Assembly: GCF_029910655.1 (NCBI RefSeq)
Contig: NZ_CP123897.1
Span: forward strand, 806,001 to 870,000
Source of the DNA: Methylomonas sp. UP202
GTDB lineage: Bacteria; Pseudomonadota; Gammaproteobacteria; Methylococcales; Methylomonadaceae
Direction: 5' to 3'
Length of the DNA stretch: 64,000 bases
Shown here: piece by piece, positions 34,788-44,900 of the stretch
How positions within the stretch are numbered: the first letter of the stretch is position 1
Layout: each line of letters opens with the position of its first letter
Notes under the pieces: model-generated
What the model was told of the DNA's origin: nothing
Seen by the model: the letters and a program-made list of their open reading frames with translations, nothing else
The model's database searches: none
Made by a program: the position numbers and the translations under genes

Positions 34788-35450
34788 ATGAGTCGACGAA
34801 TACAAGGCATCGGTATGACCTCGCGGCGCACCCGCGAGCGTATGATCTCCCGGCTACGCCAGCAAGGAATTTCCGATAACAAAGTGTTGGCAGTCATGGC
34901 CGACACTCCCCGCCATATTTTCGTCGACGAGGCTTTAGAGAGTCGCGCCTACGAAGACACTGCATTGCCGATTGGGCACAATCAAACGATCTCGCAGCCG
35001 TACATCGTCGCGAAAATGACTGAGTTACTGCTGCAATCCGCTGTTCCCGCCAAGGTTTTGGAGATCGGTACCGGTTGCGGTTACCAGACGGCTATCCTCG
35101 CCAAACTGGTCAGTCAGGTTTACACCGTTGAGCGAATTGCTCCTTTGATGAAAAAAGCACGCGATACCTTATGGGAGTTGAACATCAAGACTGTCGGTTT
35201 CAAGCATACCGATGGTGGATGGGGCTGGCCCGAACATGCGCCGTTCGAGGGCATCTTGGCTGCGGCGGCTCCCGCCGAAGTGCCGGAAGCTCTATTGCAA
35301 CAGTTGGCGGTCGGGGGGGTGCTGGTGATACCGGTCGGTCAAGAGGGGAAGCAGTATTTGCATCGTATTGTGCGTACCGACGAAGGTTATTTGGACGAAG
35401 TGATCGAACGCGTCACTTTTGTGCCGTTTCTGTCGGGTGTTACCGGGTAA
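34788..35450 (+). CDS. pcm: Protein-L-isoaspartate O-methyltransferase
   Basis: This 220-residue SAM-dependent enzyme starts repair of isoaspartyl residues in aged proteins. Motif I VLEIGTGCGYQTAILAKL (about residue 87) and the substrate segment PIGHNQTISQPYIVAKMTELL are intact. The start codon lies two bases after surE. In E. coli nlpD and rpoS follow; here an Hsp70-like gene does instead. Confidence 0.96.
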   Translation: MSRRIQGIGMTSRRTRERMISRLRQQGISDNKVLAVMADTPRHIFVDEALESRAYEDTALPIGHNQTISQPYIVAKMTELLLQSAVPAKVLEIGTGCGYQTAILAKLVSQVYTVERIAPLMKKARDTLWELNIKTVGFKHTDGGWGWPEHAPFEGILAAAAPAEVPEALLQQLAVGGVLVIPVGQEGKQYLHRIVRTDEGYLDEVIERVTFVPFLSGVTG

Positions 35451-35608
35451 TTCGCGAAAACTTTGCTTGTGGACTCGTGATTCCTGAAGGCGGTAACCCT
35501 CCGTTGTTACTCGCGAGCAGTTGACGTTGGCAAACTTGATTACAGATTTCATTGTGCCGGCGCCAATCCTCTTCTTCGGCGAGATTGCCGGCATCTGGCA
35601 TACAATGG

Positions 35609-38437
35609 ATGCAATTCAATCGTGTCCGTGATTCCGCTTTGAAAAATAATACCCAATATTCGGTCGGTATCGACTTAGGTACTACCCACACCGTGGTTGC
35701 TTACGCCGAGGCCGAAGATCCGCACAAGACCATCCGTCTGTTCGAAATACCTCAATTGATTGCGCCAGGTGAAGTCGATTCCAAGCCTTTGTTGCCGTCG
35801 GTGCGATATCACCCGGCGTTTGGCGAGCTTAATGCCGATAGCGGTTTTTTAACGGGCCCCGATGGGGCGGTGCTTGGGGAAGTGGCGCGATTGCTCGGTG
35901 CCAAGTCTCACGGCCGGCTGGTGACTAGCGCCAAGAGCTGGTTGTCGCATAACGCTGTCGATCCGGCTGCGGCTATTTTGCCGTGGGGTAGCGACGAGTC
36001 GGTGTTCAAGGTTTCTCCGGTGGCCGCGAGCGCCAGCTATCTGCAGTATGTTCGTAGCGCATGGGATCAACATTTTCCCCAGGCGCCGTTGTCCAAGCAG
36101 AACGTGGTGATCACGGTACCGGCGTCATTCGATGAATCGGCGCGTGCGCTGACCCTGGAGGCCGCCAAGTCCGCCGGCTTGGTGGATGTACGCTTACTGG
36201 AAGAGCCTCAGGCGGTTTGTTATGACTGGTTACGTCGGCATGACGGCAAAGTCGCAGCCAGTCTGGCCGGTTGTCGTCTTTTGCTGGTCTGCGACGTCGG
36301 TGGAGGCACCACCGACTTGACATTGATTCGTATCGACCACGGTGACGGCGATCCAAAACTCACTCGGATCGGCGTGGGCGATCACTTGATGCTGGGCGGC
36401 GACAACATCGATCTAGCGCTCGCGCGTCTAGCCGAAACACGGTTAACCGGGGGTGATAAGAAGCTGTCGGCGGGTGATTTGTCGCAATTACTCGAACAAT
36501 GCCGGGTAGCAAAAGAACGTCTGTTGGCGGATGCCGCTCCGGAACAATTCGCCGTCACTTTGCTGGGCAGTGGTTCGAAACTCATAGGCGGAGCTCGAAG
36601 CAGTTTTCTTACCCGTGACGAAGTGCGACGCATCGCGCTAGACGGATTCTTCCCGCTGTCCGGAATCGAAGAGCTGCCGGACAAAAAACGAAGCGGAATG
36701 GTGGAGTTCGGTTTACCGTACGCCCCGGAGCCCGCGATTAGCAAGCATATCGCCGCTTTTCTTAAGGCGCATGCCCGAAGCTCGAGAGCAGCGTTGACTG
36801 GTACCGGCGAAGGGGCGGAGTTCGCTGGTCCCAGCGAGGTAGTAGACGGCTTGATCGTGCCTGATGCGCTGCTCTTGAATGGTGGTTTATTCCGTAGCCC
36901 TGCGCTCGTTACCCGCGCGCTAGAGTTGTTGGGACATTGGCGCGGTGAGCCACCAGTACAATTAGAAAACCTTGATCCGGAATTGGCAGTGGCCTACGGT
37001 GCTGTCGCGTATGCGATCGCCCGGCGCGAGAAAAAACTGAAAATCGGCGGTGGCGCGGCCAGGGGCTATTTTTTACTGGTAGACACCGTTAACGATGCGG
37101 GAGCTCGATTTACCAAACCTGGCATCTGTATCTTGCCCAAAGGTAGCGAGGAGGGGCGGGAAGTCACATTGACCGGCCGGCAATTTGCGCTGCGGATCGG
37201 CCAGCCGGTACGTTTCCATCTGATGTCGAATAGCACGGACGCCGATTATCGCCCCGGCGACGTCGTCGAACTTGACGATGACCGTTTTCATGGGCTGCCG
37301 CCGCTGGCTGTCGCGTTCGCCGGTGATCAACGAGTGGAAGTCGTCGTGCAGTTGGTTGCGACCTACACTGAAGTCGGCACCTTGCGCTTGCAATGCGTGG
37401 CGAAGGCGGATTTGAATCAGCGCTGGGATGTGGAGTTTCAAATAAGAAAAACTGCCCCAACGATCGGTGGAGGGGAGTTGCCGAATCAACTACCGCAAGC
37501 CCTAGAAAAGATTCAGGCGGTTTTTGGAGCGAAATCCAGGGACGTTGATCCGCAAGCGGTGAAAACCCTACGTGCCGATCTGGAAAAAATCCTGGGCGCG
37601 CCCCGAGCCGATTGGCGCACGCCATTACTGCGCGAGCTTTTCAATGCGTTGCTGGAGGGTGGAAAATATCGGCGGCGAAGCGAGCAGCATGAACGTTTGT
37701 GGTTTAGCTTGGTCGGTTTTTGTCTGCGGCCCGGTTTTGGGTATCCGCTCGATGATTGGCGGGTTGAGCAAATATGGAAGTGGTATGGTGACGGACTCCA
37801 GTTTGTCAATGAGAAACAAAATTGGACGGAGTGGTGGACCTTGTGGCGGCGCGTGGCGGGAGGATTGCAGGCCGAGGCTCAGCAGCGCTTGTTCGGCGAC
37901 GTTGCTAAATTTATAAACCCCACCACGGCTCGTCAAGCGGGCGTCGCCAAACAATTGATGACACGTGGGTACGAAGATATGGTGCGCTTGGCCGCAGGTC
38001 TTGAGCGTTTGCCTGTCGCAGATAAAACTCAGCTTGGTGAATGGCTGTTGAAACGGCTGGAAAAGGCTGGAGAGTCCGAGCAAAGTTGGTGGGCACTTGG
38101 CCGGGTTGGCGCGCGCGTCTTGTTTCATGGTAGTAATCACGAGGTGATTCCGTCGGATACCGTGTCGATGTGGTTGCACCGGTTATTGGCGGTAGATTGG
38201 AAAAAGCAATCTCAAGCCGGTTTCGCCGCCGCATTACTCGCGCGCCGCTGCGACGATCGCGTCCGCGATATCGACGACCATTTGCGCGCCTTGGTGCAGG
38301 ACAAACTCAAGCAGGCCAAAGCGCCTGTCTCCTGGCAACAGATAGTTTCCGACTACATACCGCTCGACGAGCAGCAAGAACGGCAAATATTCGGAGAGGC
38401 GTTGCCTCCAGGTCTTAAATTGCTCGAAGAGCATTAA
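35609..38437 (+). CDS. Large Hsp70-family ATPase with C-terminal DUF3731-like region
   Basis: The product has about 942 residues. The N-terminal actin-like ATPase fold is complete: phosphate-1 GIDLGTTHTVVAY, phosphate-2 LLVCDVGGGTTDLTLIRI, and adenosine motif ALLLNGGLFRSPAL. The region after about residue 500 has no DnaK substrate-binding domain or EEVD-like end. It is a long alpha-rich extension like those seen in proteobacterial Hsp70-like proteins (DUF3731). Function is unknown; a specialised chaperone role is the family-based guess. The ATG at 35609 is chosen; a TTG at 35639 (MKNNTQYSVG) is an alternative, and neither has a good Shine-Dalgarno. Confidence 0.85.
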   Translation: MQFNRVRDSALKNNTQYSVGIDLGTTHTVVAYAEAEDPHKTIRLFEIPQLIAPGEVDSKPLLPSVRYHPAFGELNADSGFLTGPDGAVLGEVARLLGAKSHGRLVTSAKSWLSHNAVDPAAAILPWGSDESVFKVSPVAASASYLQYVRSAWDQHFPQAPLSKQNVVITVPASFDESARALTLEAAKSAGLVDVRLLEEPQAVCYDWLRRHDGKVAASLAGCRLLLVCDVGGGTTDLTLIRIDHGDGDPKLTRIGVGDHLMLGGDNIDLALARLAETRLTGGDKKLSAGDLSQLLEQCRVAKERLLADAAPEQFAVTLLGSGSKLIGGARSSFLTRDEVRRIALDGFFPLSGIEELPDKKRSGMVEFGLPYAPEPAISKHIAAFLKAHARSSRAALTGTGEGAEFAGPSEVVDGLIVPDALLLNGGLFRSPALVTRALELLGHWRGEPPVQLENLDPELAVAYGAVAYAIARREKKLKIGGGAARGYFLLVDTVNDAGARFTKPGICILPKGSEEGREVTLTGRQFALRIGQPVRFHLMSNSTDADYRPGDVVELDDDRFHGLPPLAVAFAGDQRVEVVVQLVATYTEVGTLRLQCVAKADLNQRWDVEFQIRKTAPTIGGGELPNQLPQALEKIQAVFGAKSRDVDPQAVKTLRADLEKILGAPRADWRTPLLRELFNALLEGGKYRRRSEQHERLWFSLVGFCLRPGFGYPLDDWRVEQIWKWYGDGLQFVNEKQNWTEWWTLWRRVAGGLQAEAQQRLFGDVAKFINPTTARQAGVAKQLMTRGYEDMVRLAAGLERLPVADKTQLGEWLLKRLEKAGESEQSWWALGRVGARVLFHGSNHEVIPSDTVSMWLHRLLAVDWKKQSQAGFAAALLARRCDDRVRDIDDHLRALVQDKLKQAKAPVSWQQIVSDYIPLDEQQERQIFGEALPPGLKLLEEH

Positions 38438-38603
38438 CCTAAAAAGAGCAGTTTGGCGATGAAAAATTCCGTTCGTCCTGAGTTTGTCGAAGGGCGCGCG
38501 GGATTTTTCATTCACCCGTTTGGCGAGTGTATTGCGAGCCGTCCATGCTTCGACGTTGCTCAGCACGAACGGCCCGCAATACACTCCAACTGTCCTTTTT
38601 AGG
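38438..38603. repeat. MITE/REP-like palindromic element with terminal inverted repeats
   Basis: This 166-base element begins CCTAAAAAGAGCAGTTTGG and ends with its imperfect complement (CCAACTGTCCTTTTTAGG). Inside are two nested palindromes, GATGAAAAATTCC...GGGATTTTTCAT and GTATTGCGAGCCGT...GCCCGCAATAC. Their loops carry the CTGAGTTTGTCGAAGGG / TTCGACGTTGCTCAGCACG motif, related to a REP family found in many gammaproteobacteria. It lies directly after the Hsp70-like stop and may double as its 3' end structure. Confidence 0.75.
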
Positions 38604-38964
38604 ATTAACCGGGCTGTAGCTAAATTGCGAAGTTGTCAATAGCTGCTTGATGGTTCCCTGTTAGTATTGTCGGCAAAACCACAAATTCACGGCGGATATC
38701 TGTCCATTCTTAAAAATTGGGCTAAACTCGACAGCGTTTTATGTCGTCGTAATTCCTAATCCAGTCATGTATGGAGCGAGTAAACCATCTCCAGCTTGAC
38801 CGGGAGATCGGCGCAGGCGGAACGCACAGGGGCTGCAAGCGAGTTTGCCGCTGACGACTAGCATCCGGCAATCGAAAATGGATGGTCGGCGGGAAGGTCA
38901 ATCATCGGAACAGCCTAGCTTGCATTTAGGCGGCTTTCCAGGAACTCAGTAAAGTAGGTGGGCT
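38604..38964 (+). promoter_or_regulatory. Non-coding leader region before the giant repeat protein
   Basis: These 361 bases have no credible gene. GTAGGTGGG is the ribosome-binding region for the ATG at 38965. A short stem, GCCTA/TAGGC, occurs about 50 bases before the ATG. I found no convincing sigma70 promoter and no riboswitch class that fits, but the length leaves room for a regulated 5' UTR. Confidence 0.4.
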
Positions 38965-41900
38965 ATGGCTTCGGTAATTTCATTATTCACCACGGCGCAA
39001 ATCGCCGGACTAAGCACAGATGCTGTAGCAGCGCTAACCACCGAGGACATGCAGGCTCTGAGTACTGCTCAGATCGTCGCATTTACCACTGTTCAATTTC
39101 CGGTATTCAACAGCCTGCAGATTGATGCGTTGAGCACGGCGCAAATCGTCACCATCGAAACCGCCGATATTGCAGTGATGAGTACGCTAGCCCTATCTTC
39201 CGGGCTATCCAGCAGCGACTTCGCCGCGCTGAGCACCCAACAAATCGTCGCGCTGAGCACCGCCCAAGCCTTCGGGTTAAAAACCAGCCAAGTGGCCGCG
39301 CTGACCACCCAACAAGTGGCCGCGCTGGAAACCGCCGACCTGGTGGGCCTGGGTACCAGCAATGCCGCATCGCTGACCACCGCCGGCATCGTCGCCCTGA
39401 CCACCGCCCAAGCGGCGGCGCTGGCCACCGCCCAAATCGCCGGGCTGACCACCGCCCAAATCGCCGCGCTGGAAACCGCCGACCTGGCCGCGCTGAGCAC
39501 CGCCCAAGCCGCCGCGCTCAAATCCAACCAAGCCGCCGCGCTGACCACCGGCCAAGTCGCCAACCTAATCACCGCCGACCTGGCCGCGCTCAGCACCCTG
39601 GCGCTGAGCAGCCTGACCACCGCCGGCATCGTCGCGCTGACCACCGCCCAAGCGGCGGCGTTGACCACCGCCCAAATCGCCGGGCTAACCACCCAACAAG
39701 TAGCCGCGCTGGAAACCGCCGACCTGGCCGCGCTAGGCACCGCCCAAGCCGCCGCGCTCAAATCCAACCAAGCCGCCGCGCTGAGCACCGCCCAAGCCGT
39801 CAACCTGGAAACCGCCGACCTGGCCGCGCTGACCACGCTGACCCTGAGCGGCCTGACCACCGCCAGCACCGCCGCGCTGAGCACCCAACAAATCGTCGCG
39901 CTGAGCACCGCCCAAGCCTTCGGGTTAAAAACCAGCCAAGTGGCCGCGCTGACCACCCAACAAGTGGCCGCGCTGGAAACCGCCGACCTGGTGGGCCTGG
40001 GTACCAGCAATGCCGCATCGCTGACCACCGCCGGCATCGTCGCCCTGACCACCGCCCAAGCGGCGGCGCTGGCCACCGCCCAAATCGCCGGGCTGACCAC
40101 CGCCCAAATCGCCGCGCTGGAAACCGCCGACCTGGCCGCGCTGAGCACCGCCCAAGCCGCCGCGCTCAAATCCAACCAAGCCGCCGCGCTGACCACCGGC
40201 CAAGTCGCCAACCTAATCACCGCCGACCTGGCCGCGCTCAGCACCCTGGCGCTGAGCAGCCTGACCACCGCCGGCATCGTCGCGCTGACCACCGCCCAAG
40301 CGGCGGCGTTGACCACCGCCCAAATCGCCGGGCTAACCACCCAACAAGTAGCCGCGCTGGAAACCGCCGACCTGGCCGCGCTAGGCACCGCCCAAGCCGC
40401 CGCGCTCAAATCCAACCAAGCCGCCGCGCTGAGCACCGCCCAAGCCGTCAACCTGGAAACCGCCGACCTGGCCGCGCTGACCACGCTGACCCTGAGCGGC
40501 CTGACCACCGCCAGCACCGCCGCGCTGAGCACCCAACAAATCGTCGCGCTGAGCACCGCCCAAGCCTTCGGGTTAAAAACCAGCCAAGTGGCCGCGCTGA
40601 CCACCCAACAAGTGGCCGCGCTGGAAACCGCCGACCTGGTGGGCCTGGGTACCAGCAATGCCGCATCGCTGACCACCGCCGGCATCGTCGCCCTGACCAC
40701 CGCCCAAGCGGCGGCGCTGGCCACCGCCCAAATCGCCGGGCTGACCACCGCCCAAATCGCCGCGCTGGAAACCGCCGACCTGGCCGCGCTGAGCACCGCC
40801 CAAGCCGCCGCGCTCAAATCCAACCAAGCCGCCGCGCTGACCACCGGCCAAGTTGCCAACCTAATCACCGCCGACCTGGCCGCGCTCAGCACCCTGGCGC
40901 TGAGCAGCCTGACCACCGCCGGCATCGTCGCGCTGACCACCGCCCAAGCGGCGGCGTTGACCACCGCCCAAATCGCCGGGCTAACCACCCAACAAGTAGC
41001 CGCGCTGGAAACCGCCGACCTGGCCGCGCTAGGCACCGCCCAAGCCGCCGCGCTCAAATCCAACCAAGCCGCCGCGCTGAGCACCGCCCAAGCCGTCAAC
41101 CTGGAAACCGCCGACCTGGCCGCGCTGACCACGCTGACCCTGAGCGGCCTGACCACCGCCAGCACCGCCGCGCTGAGCACCCAACAAATCGTCGCGCTGA
41201 GCACCGCCCAAGCCTTCGGGTTAAAAACCAGCCAAGTGGCCGCGCTGACCACCCAACAAGTGGCCGCGCTGGAAACCGCCGACCTGGTGGGCCTGGGTAC
41301 CAGCAATGCCGCATCGCTGACCACCGCCGGCATCGTCGCCCTGACCACCGCCCAAGCGGCGGCGCTGGCCACCGCCCAAATCGCCGGGCTGACCACCGCC
41401 CAAATCGCCGCGCTGGAAACCGCCGACCTGGCCGCGCTGAGCACCGCCCAAGCCGCCGCGCTCAAATCCAACCAAGCCGCCGCGCTGACCACCGGCCAAG
41501 TTGCCAACCTAATCACCGCCGACCTGGCCGCGCTCAGCACCCTGGCGCTGAGCAGCCTGACCACCGCCGGCATCGTCGCGCTGACCACCGCCCAAGCGGC
41601 GGCGTTGACCACCGCCCAAATCGCCGGGCTAACCACCCAACAAATCGCCGCGCTGGAAACCGCCGACCTGGCCGCGCTAGGCACCGCCCAAGCCGCCGCG
41701 CTCAAATCCAACCAAGCTGCCGCGCTGAGCACCGCCCAAGCCGTCAACCTGGAAACCGCCGACCTGGCCGCGCTGACCACGCTGACCCTGAGCGGCCTGA
41801 CCACCGCCAGCACCGCCGCGCTGAGCACCCAACAAATCGTCGCGCTGAGCACCGCCCAAGCCTTCGGGTTAAAAACCAGCCAAGTGGCCGCGCTGACCAC

Positions 41901-44900
41901 CCAACAAGTGGCCGCGCTGGAAACCGCCGACCTGGTGGGCCTGGGTACCAGCAATGCCGCATCGCTGACCACCGCCGGCATCGTCGCCCTGACCACCGCC
42001 CAAGCGGCGGCGCTGGCCACCGCCCAAATCGCCGGGCTGACCACCGCCCAAATCGCCGCGCTGGAAACCGCCGACCTGGCCGCGCTGAGCACCGCCCAAG
42101 CCGCCGCGCTCAAATCCAACCAAGCCGCCGCGCTGACCACCGGCCAAGTTGCCAACCTAATCACCGCCGACCTGGCCGCGCTCAGCACCCTGGCGCTGAG
42201 CAGCCTGACCACCGCCGGCATCGTCGCGCTGACCACCGCCCAAGCGGCGGCGTTGACCACCGCCCAAATCGCCGGGCTAACCACCCAACAAATCGCCGCG
42301 CTGGAAACCGCCGACCTGGCCGCGCTAGGCACCGCCCAAGCCGCCGCGCTCAAATCCAACCAAGCTGCCGCGCTGAGCACCGCCCAAGCCGTCAACCTGG
42401 AAACCGCCGACCTGGCCGCGCTGACCACGCTGACCCTGAGCGGACTGACCACCGCCAGCACCGCCGCGCTGAGCACCCAACAAATCGTCGCGCTGAGCAC
42501 CGCCCAAGCCTTCGGGTTAAAAACCAGCCAAGTGGCCGCGCTGACCACCCAACAAGTGGCCGCGCTGGAAACCGCCGACCTGGTGGGCCTGGGTACCAGC
42601 AATGCCGCATCGCTGACCACCGCCGGCATCGTCGCCCTGACCACCGCCCAAGCGGCGGCGCTGGCCACCGCCCAAATCGCCGGGCTGACCACCGCCCAAA
42701 TCGCCGCGCTGGAAACCGCCGACCTGGCCGCGCTGAGCACCGCCCAAGCCGCCGCGCTCAAATCCAACCAAGCCGCCGCGCTGACCACCGGCCAAGTTGC
42801 CAACCTAATCACCGCCGACCTGGCCGCGCTCAGCACCCTGGCGCTGAGCAGCCTGACCACCGCCGGCATCGTCGCGCTGACCACCGCCCAAGCGGCGGCG
42901 TTGACCACCGCCCAAATCGCCGGGCTAACCACCCAACAAGTAGCCGCGCTGGAAACCGCCGACCTGGCCGCGCTAGGCACCGCCCAAGCCGCCGCGCTCA
43001 AATCCAACCAAGCCGCCGCGCTGAGCACCGCCCAAGCCGTCAACCTGGAAACCGCCGACCTGGCCGCGCTGACCACGCTGACCCTGAGCGGCCTGACCAC
43101 CGCCAGCACCGCCGCGCTGAGCACCCAACAAATCGTCGCGCTGAGCACCGCCCAAGCCTTCGGGTTAAAAACCAGCCAAGTGGCCGCGCTGACCACCCAA
43201 CAAGTGGCCGCGCTGGAAACCGCCGACCTGGTGGGCCTGGGTACCAGCAATGCCGCATCGCTGACCACCGCCGGCATCGTCGCCCTGACCACCGCCCAAG
43301 CGGCGGCGCTGGCCACCGCCCAAATCGCCGGGCTGACCACCGCCCAAATCGCCGCGCTGGAAACCGCCGACCTGGCCGCGCTGAGCACCGCCCAAGCCGC
43401 CGCGCTCAAATCCAACCAAGCCGCCGCGCTGACCACCGGCCAAGTCGCCAACCTAATCACCGCCGACCTGGCCGCGCTCAGCACCCTGGCGCTGAGCAGC
43501 CTGACCACCGCCGGCATCGTCGCGCTGACCACCGCCCAAGCGGCGGCGTTGACCACCGCCCAAATCGCCGGGCTAACCACCCAACAAGTAGCCGCGCTGG
43601 AAACCGCCGACCTGGCCGCGCTAGGCACCGCCCAAGCCGCCGCGCTCAAATCCAACCAAGCCGCCGCGCTGAGCACCGCCCAAGCCGTCAACCTGGAAAC
43701 CGCCGACCTGGCCGCGCTGACCACGCTGACCCTGAGCGGCCTGACCACCGCCAGCACCGCCGCGCTGAGCACCCAACAAATCGTCGCGCTGAGCACCGCC
43801 CAAGCCTTCGGGTTAAAAACCAGCCAAGTGGCCGCGCTGACCACCCAACAAGTGGCCGCGCTGGAAACCGCCGACCTGGTGGGCCTGGGTACCAGCAATG
43901 CCGCATCGCTGACCACCGCCGGCATCGTCGCCCTGACCACCGCCCAAGCGGCGGCGCTGGCCACCGCCCAAATCGCCGGGCTGACCACCGCCCAAATCGC
44001 CGCGCTGGAAACCGCCGACCTGGCCGCGCTGAGCACCGCCCAAGCCGCCGCGCTCAAATCCAACCAAGCCGCCGCGCTGACCACCGGCCAAGTTGCCAAC
44101 CTAATCACCGCCGACCTGGCCGCGCTCAGCACCCTGGCGCTGAGCAGCCTGACCACCGCCGGCATCGTCGCGCTGACCACCGCCCAAGCGGCGGCGTTGA
44201 CCACCGCCCAAATCGCCGGGCTAACCACCCAACAAGTAGCCGCGCTGGAAACCGCCGACCTGGCCGCGCTAGGCACCGCCCAAGCCGCCGCGCTCAAATC
44301 CAACCAAGCCGCCGCGCTGAGCACCGCCCAAGCCGTCAACCTGGAAACCGCCGACCTGGCCGCGCTGACCACGCTGACCCTGAGCGGCCTGACCACCGCC
44401 AGCACCGCCGCGCTGAGCACCCAACAAATCGTCGCGCTGAGCACCGCCCAAGCCTTCGGGTTAAAAACCAGCCAAGTGGCCGCGCTGACCACCCAACAAG
44501 TGGCCGCGCTGGAAACCGCCGACCTGGTGGGCCTGGGTACCAGCAATGCCGCATCGCTGACCACCGCCGGCATCGTCGCCCTGACCACCGCCCAAGCGGC
44601 GGCGCTGGCCACCGCCCAAATCGCCGGGCTGACCACCGCCCAAATCGCCGCGCTGGAAACCGCCGACCTGGCCGCGCTGAGCACCGCCCAAGCCGCCGCG
44701 CTCAAATCCAACCAAGCCGCCGCGCTGACCACCGGCCAAGTTGCCAACCTAATCACCGCCGACCTGGCCGCGCTCAGCACCCTGGCGCTGAGCAGCCTGA
44801 CCACCGCCGGCATCGTCGCGCTGACCACCGCCCAAGCGGCGGCGTTGACCACCGCCCAAATCGCCGGGCTAACCACCCAACAAATCGCCGCGCTGGAAAC

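Noticed and set aside
35521..35546. Promoter (TTGACG) before the Hsp70-like gene
   Set aside because: The -35 hexamer is good but no acceptable -10 lies 16-18 bases downstream.
38604..38964. Cyclic-di-GMP (GEMM) riboswitch before the giant gene
   Set aside because: The fragment AACGCACAGGGGC looked suggestive, but the conserved GEMM elements do not follow in order or spacing.
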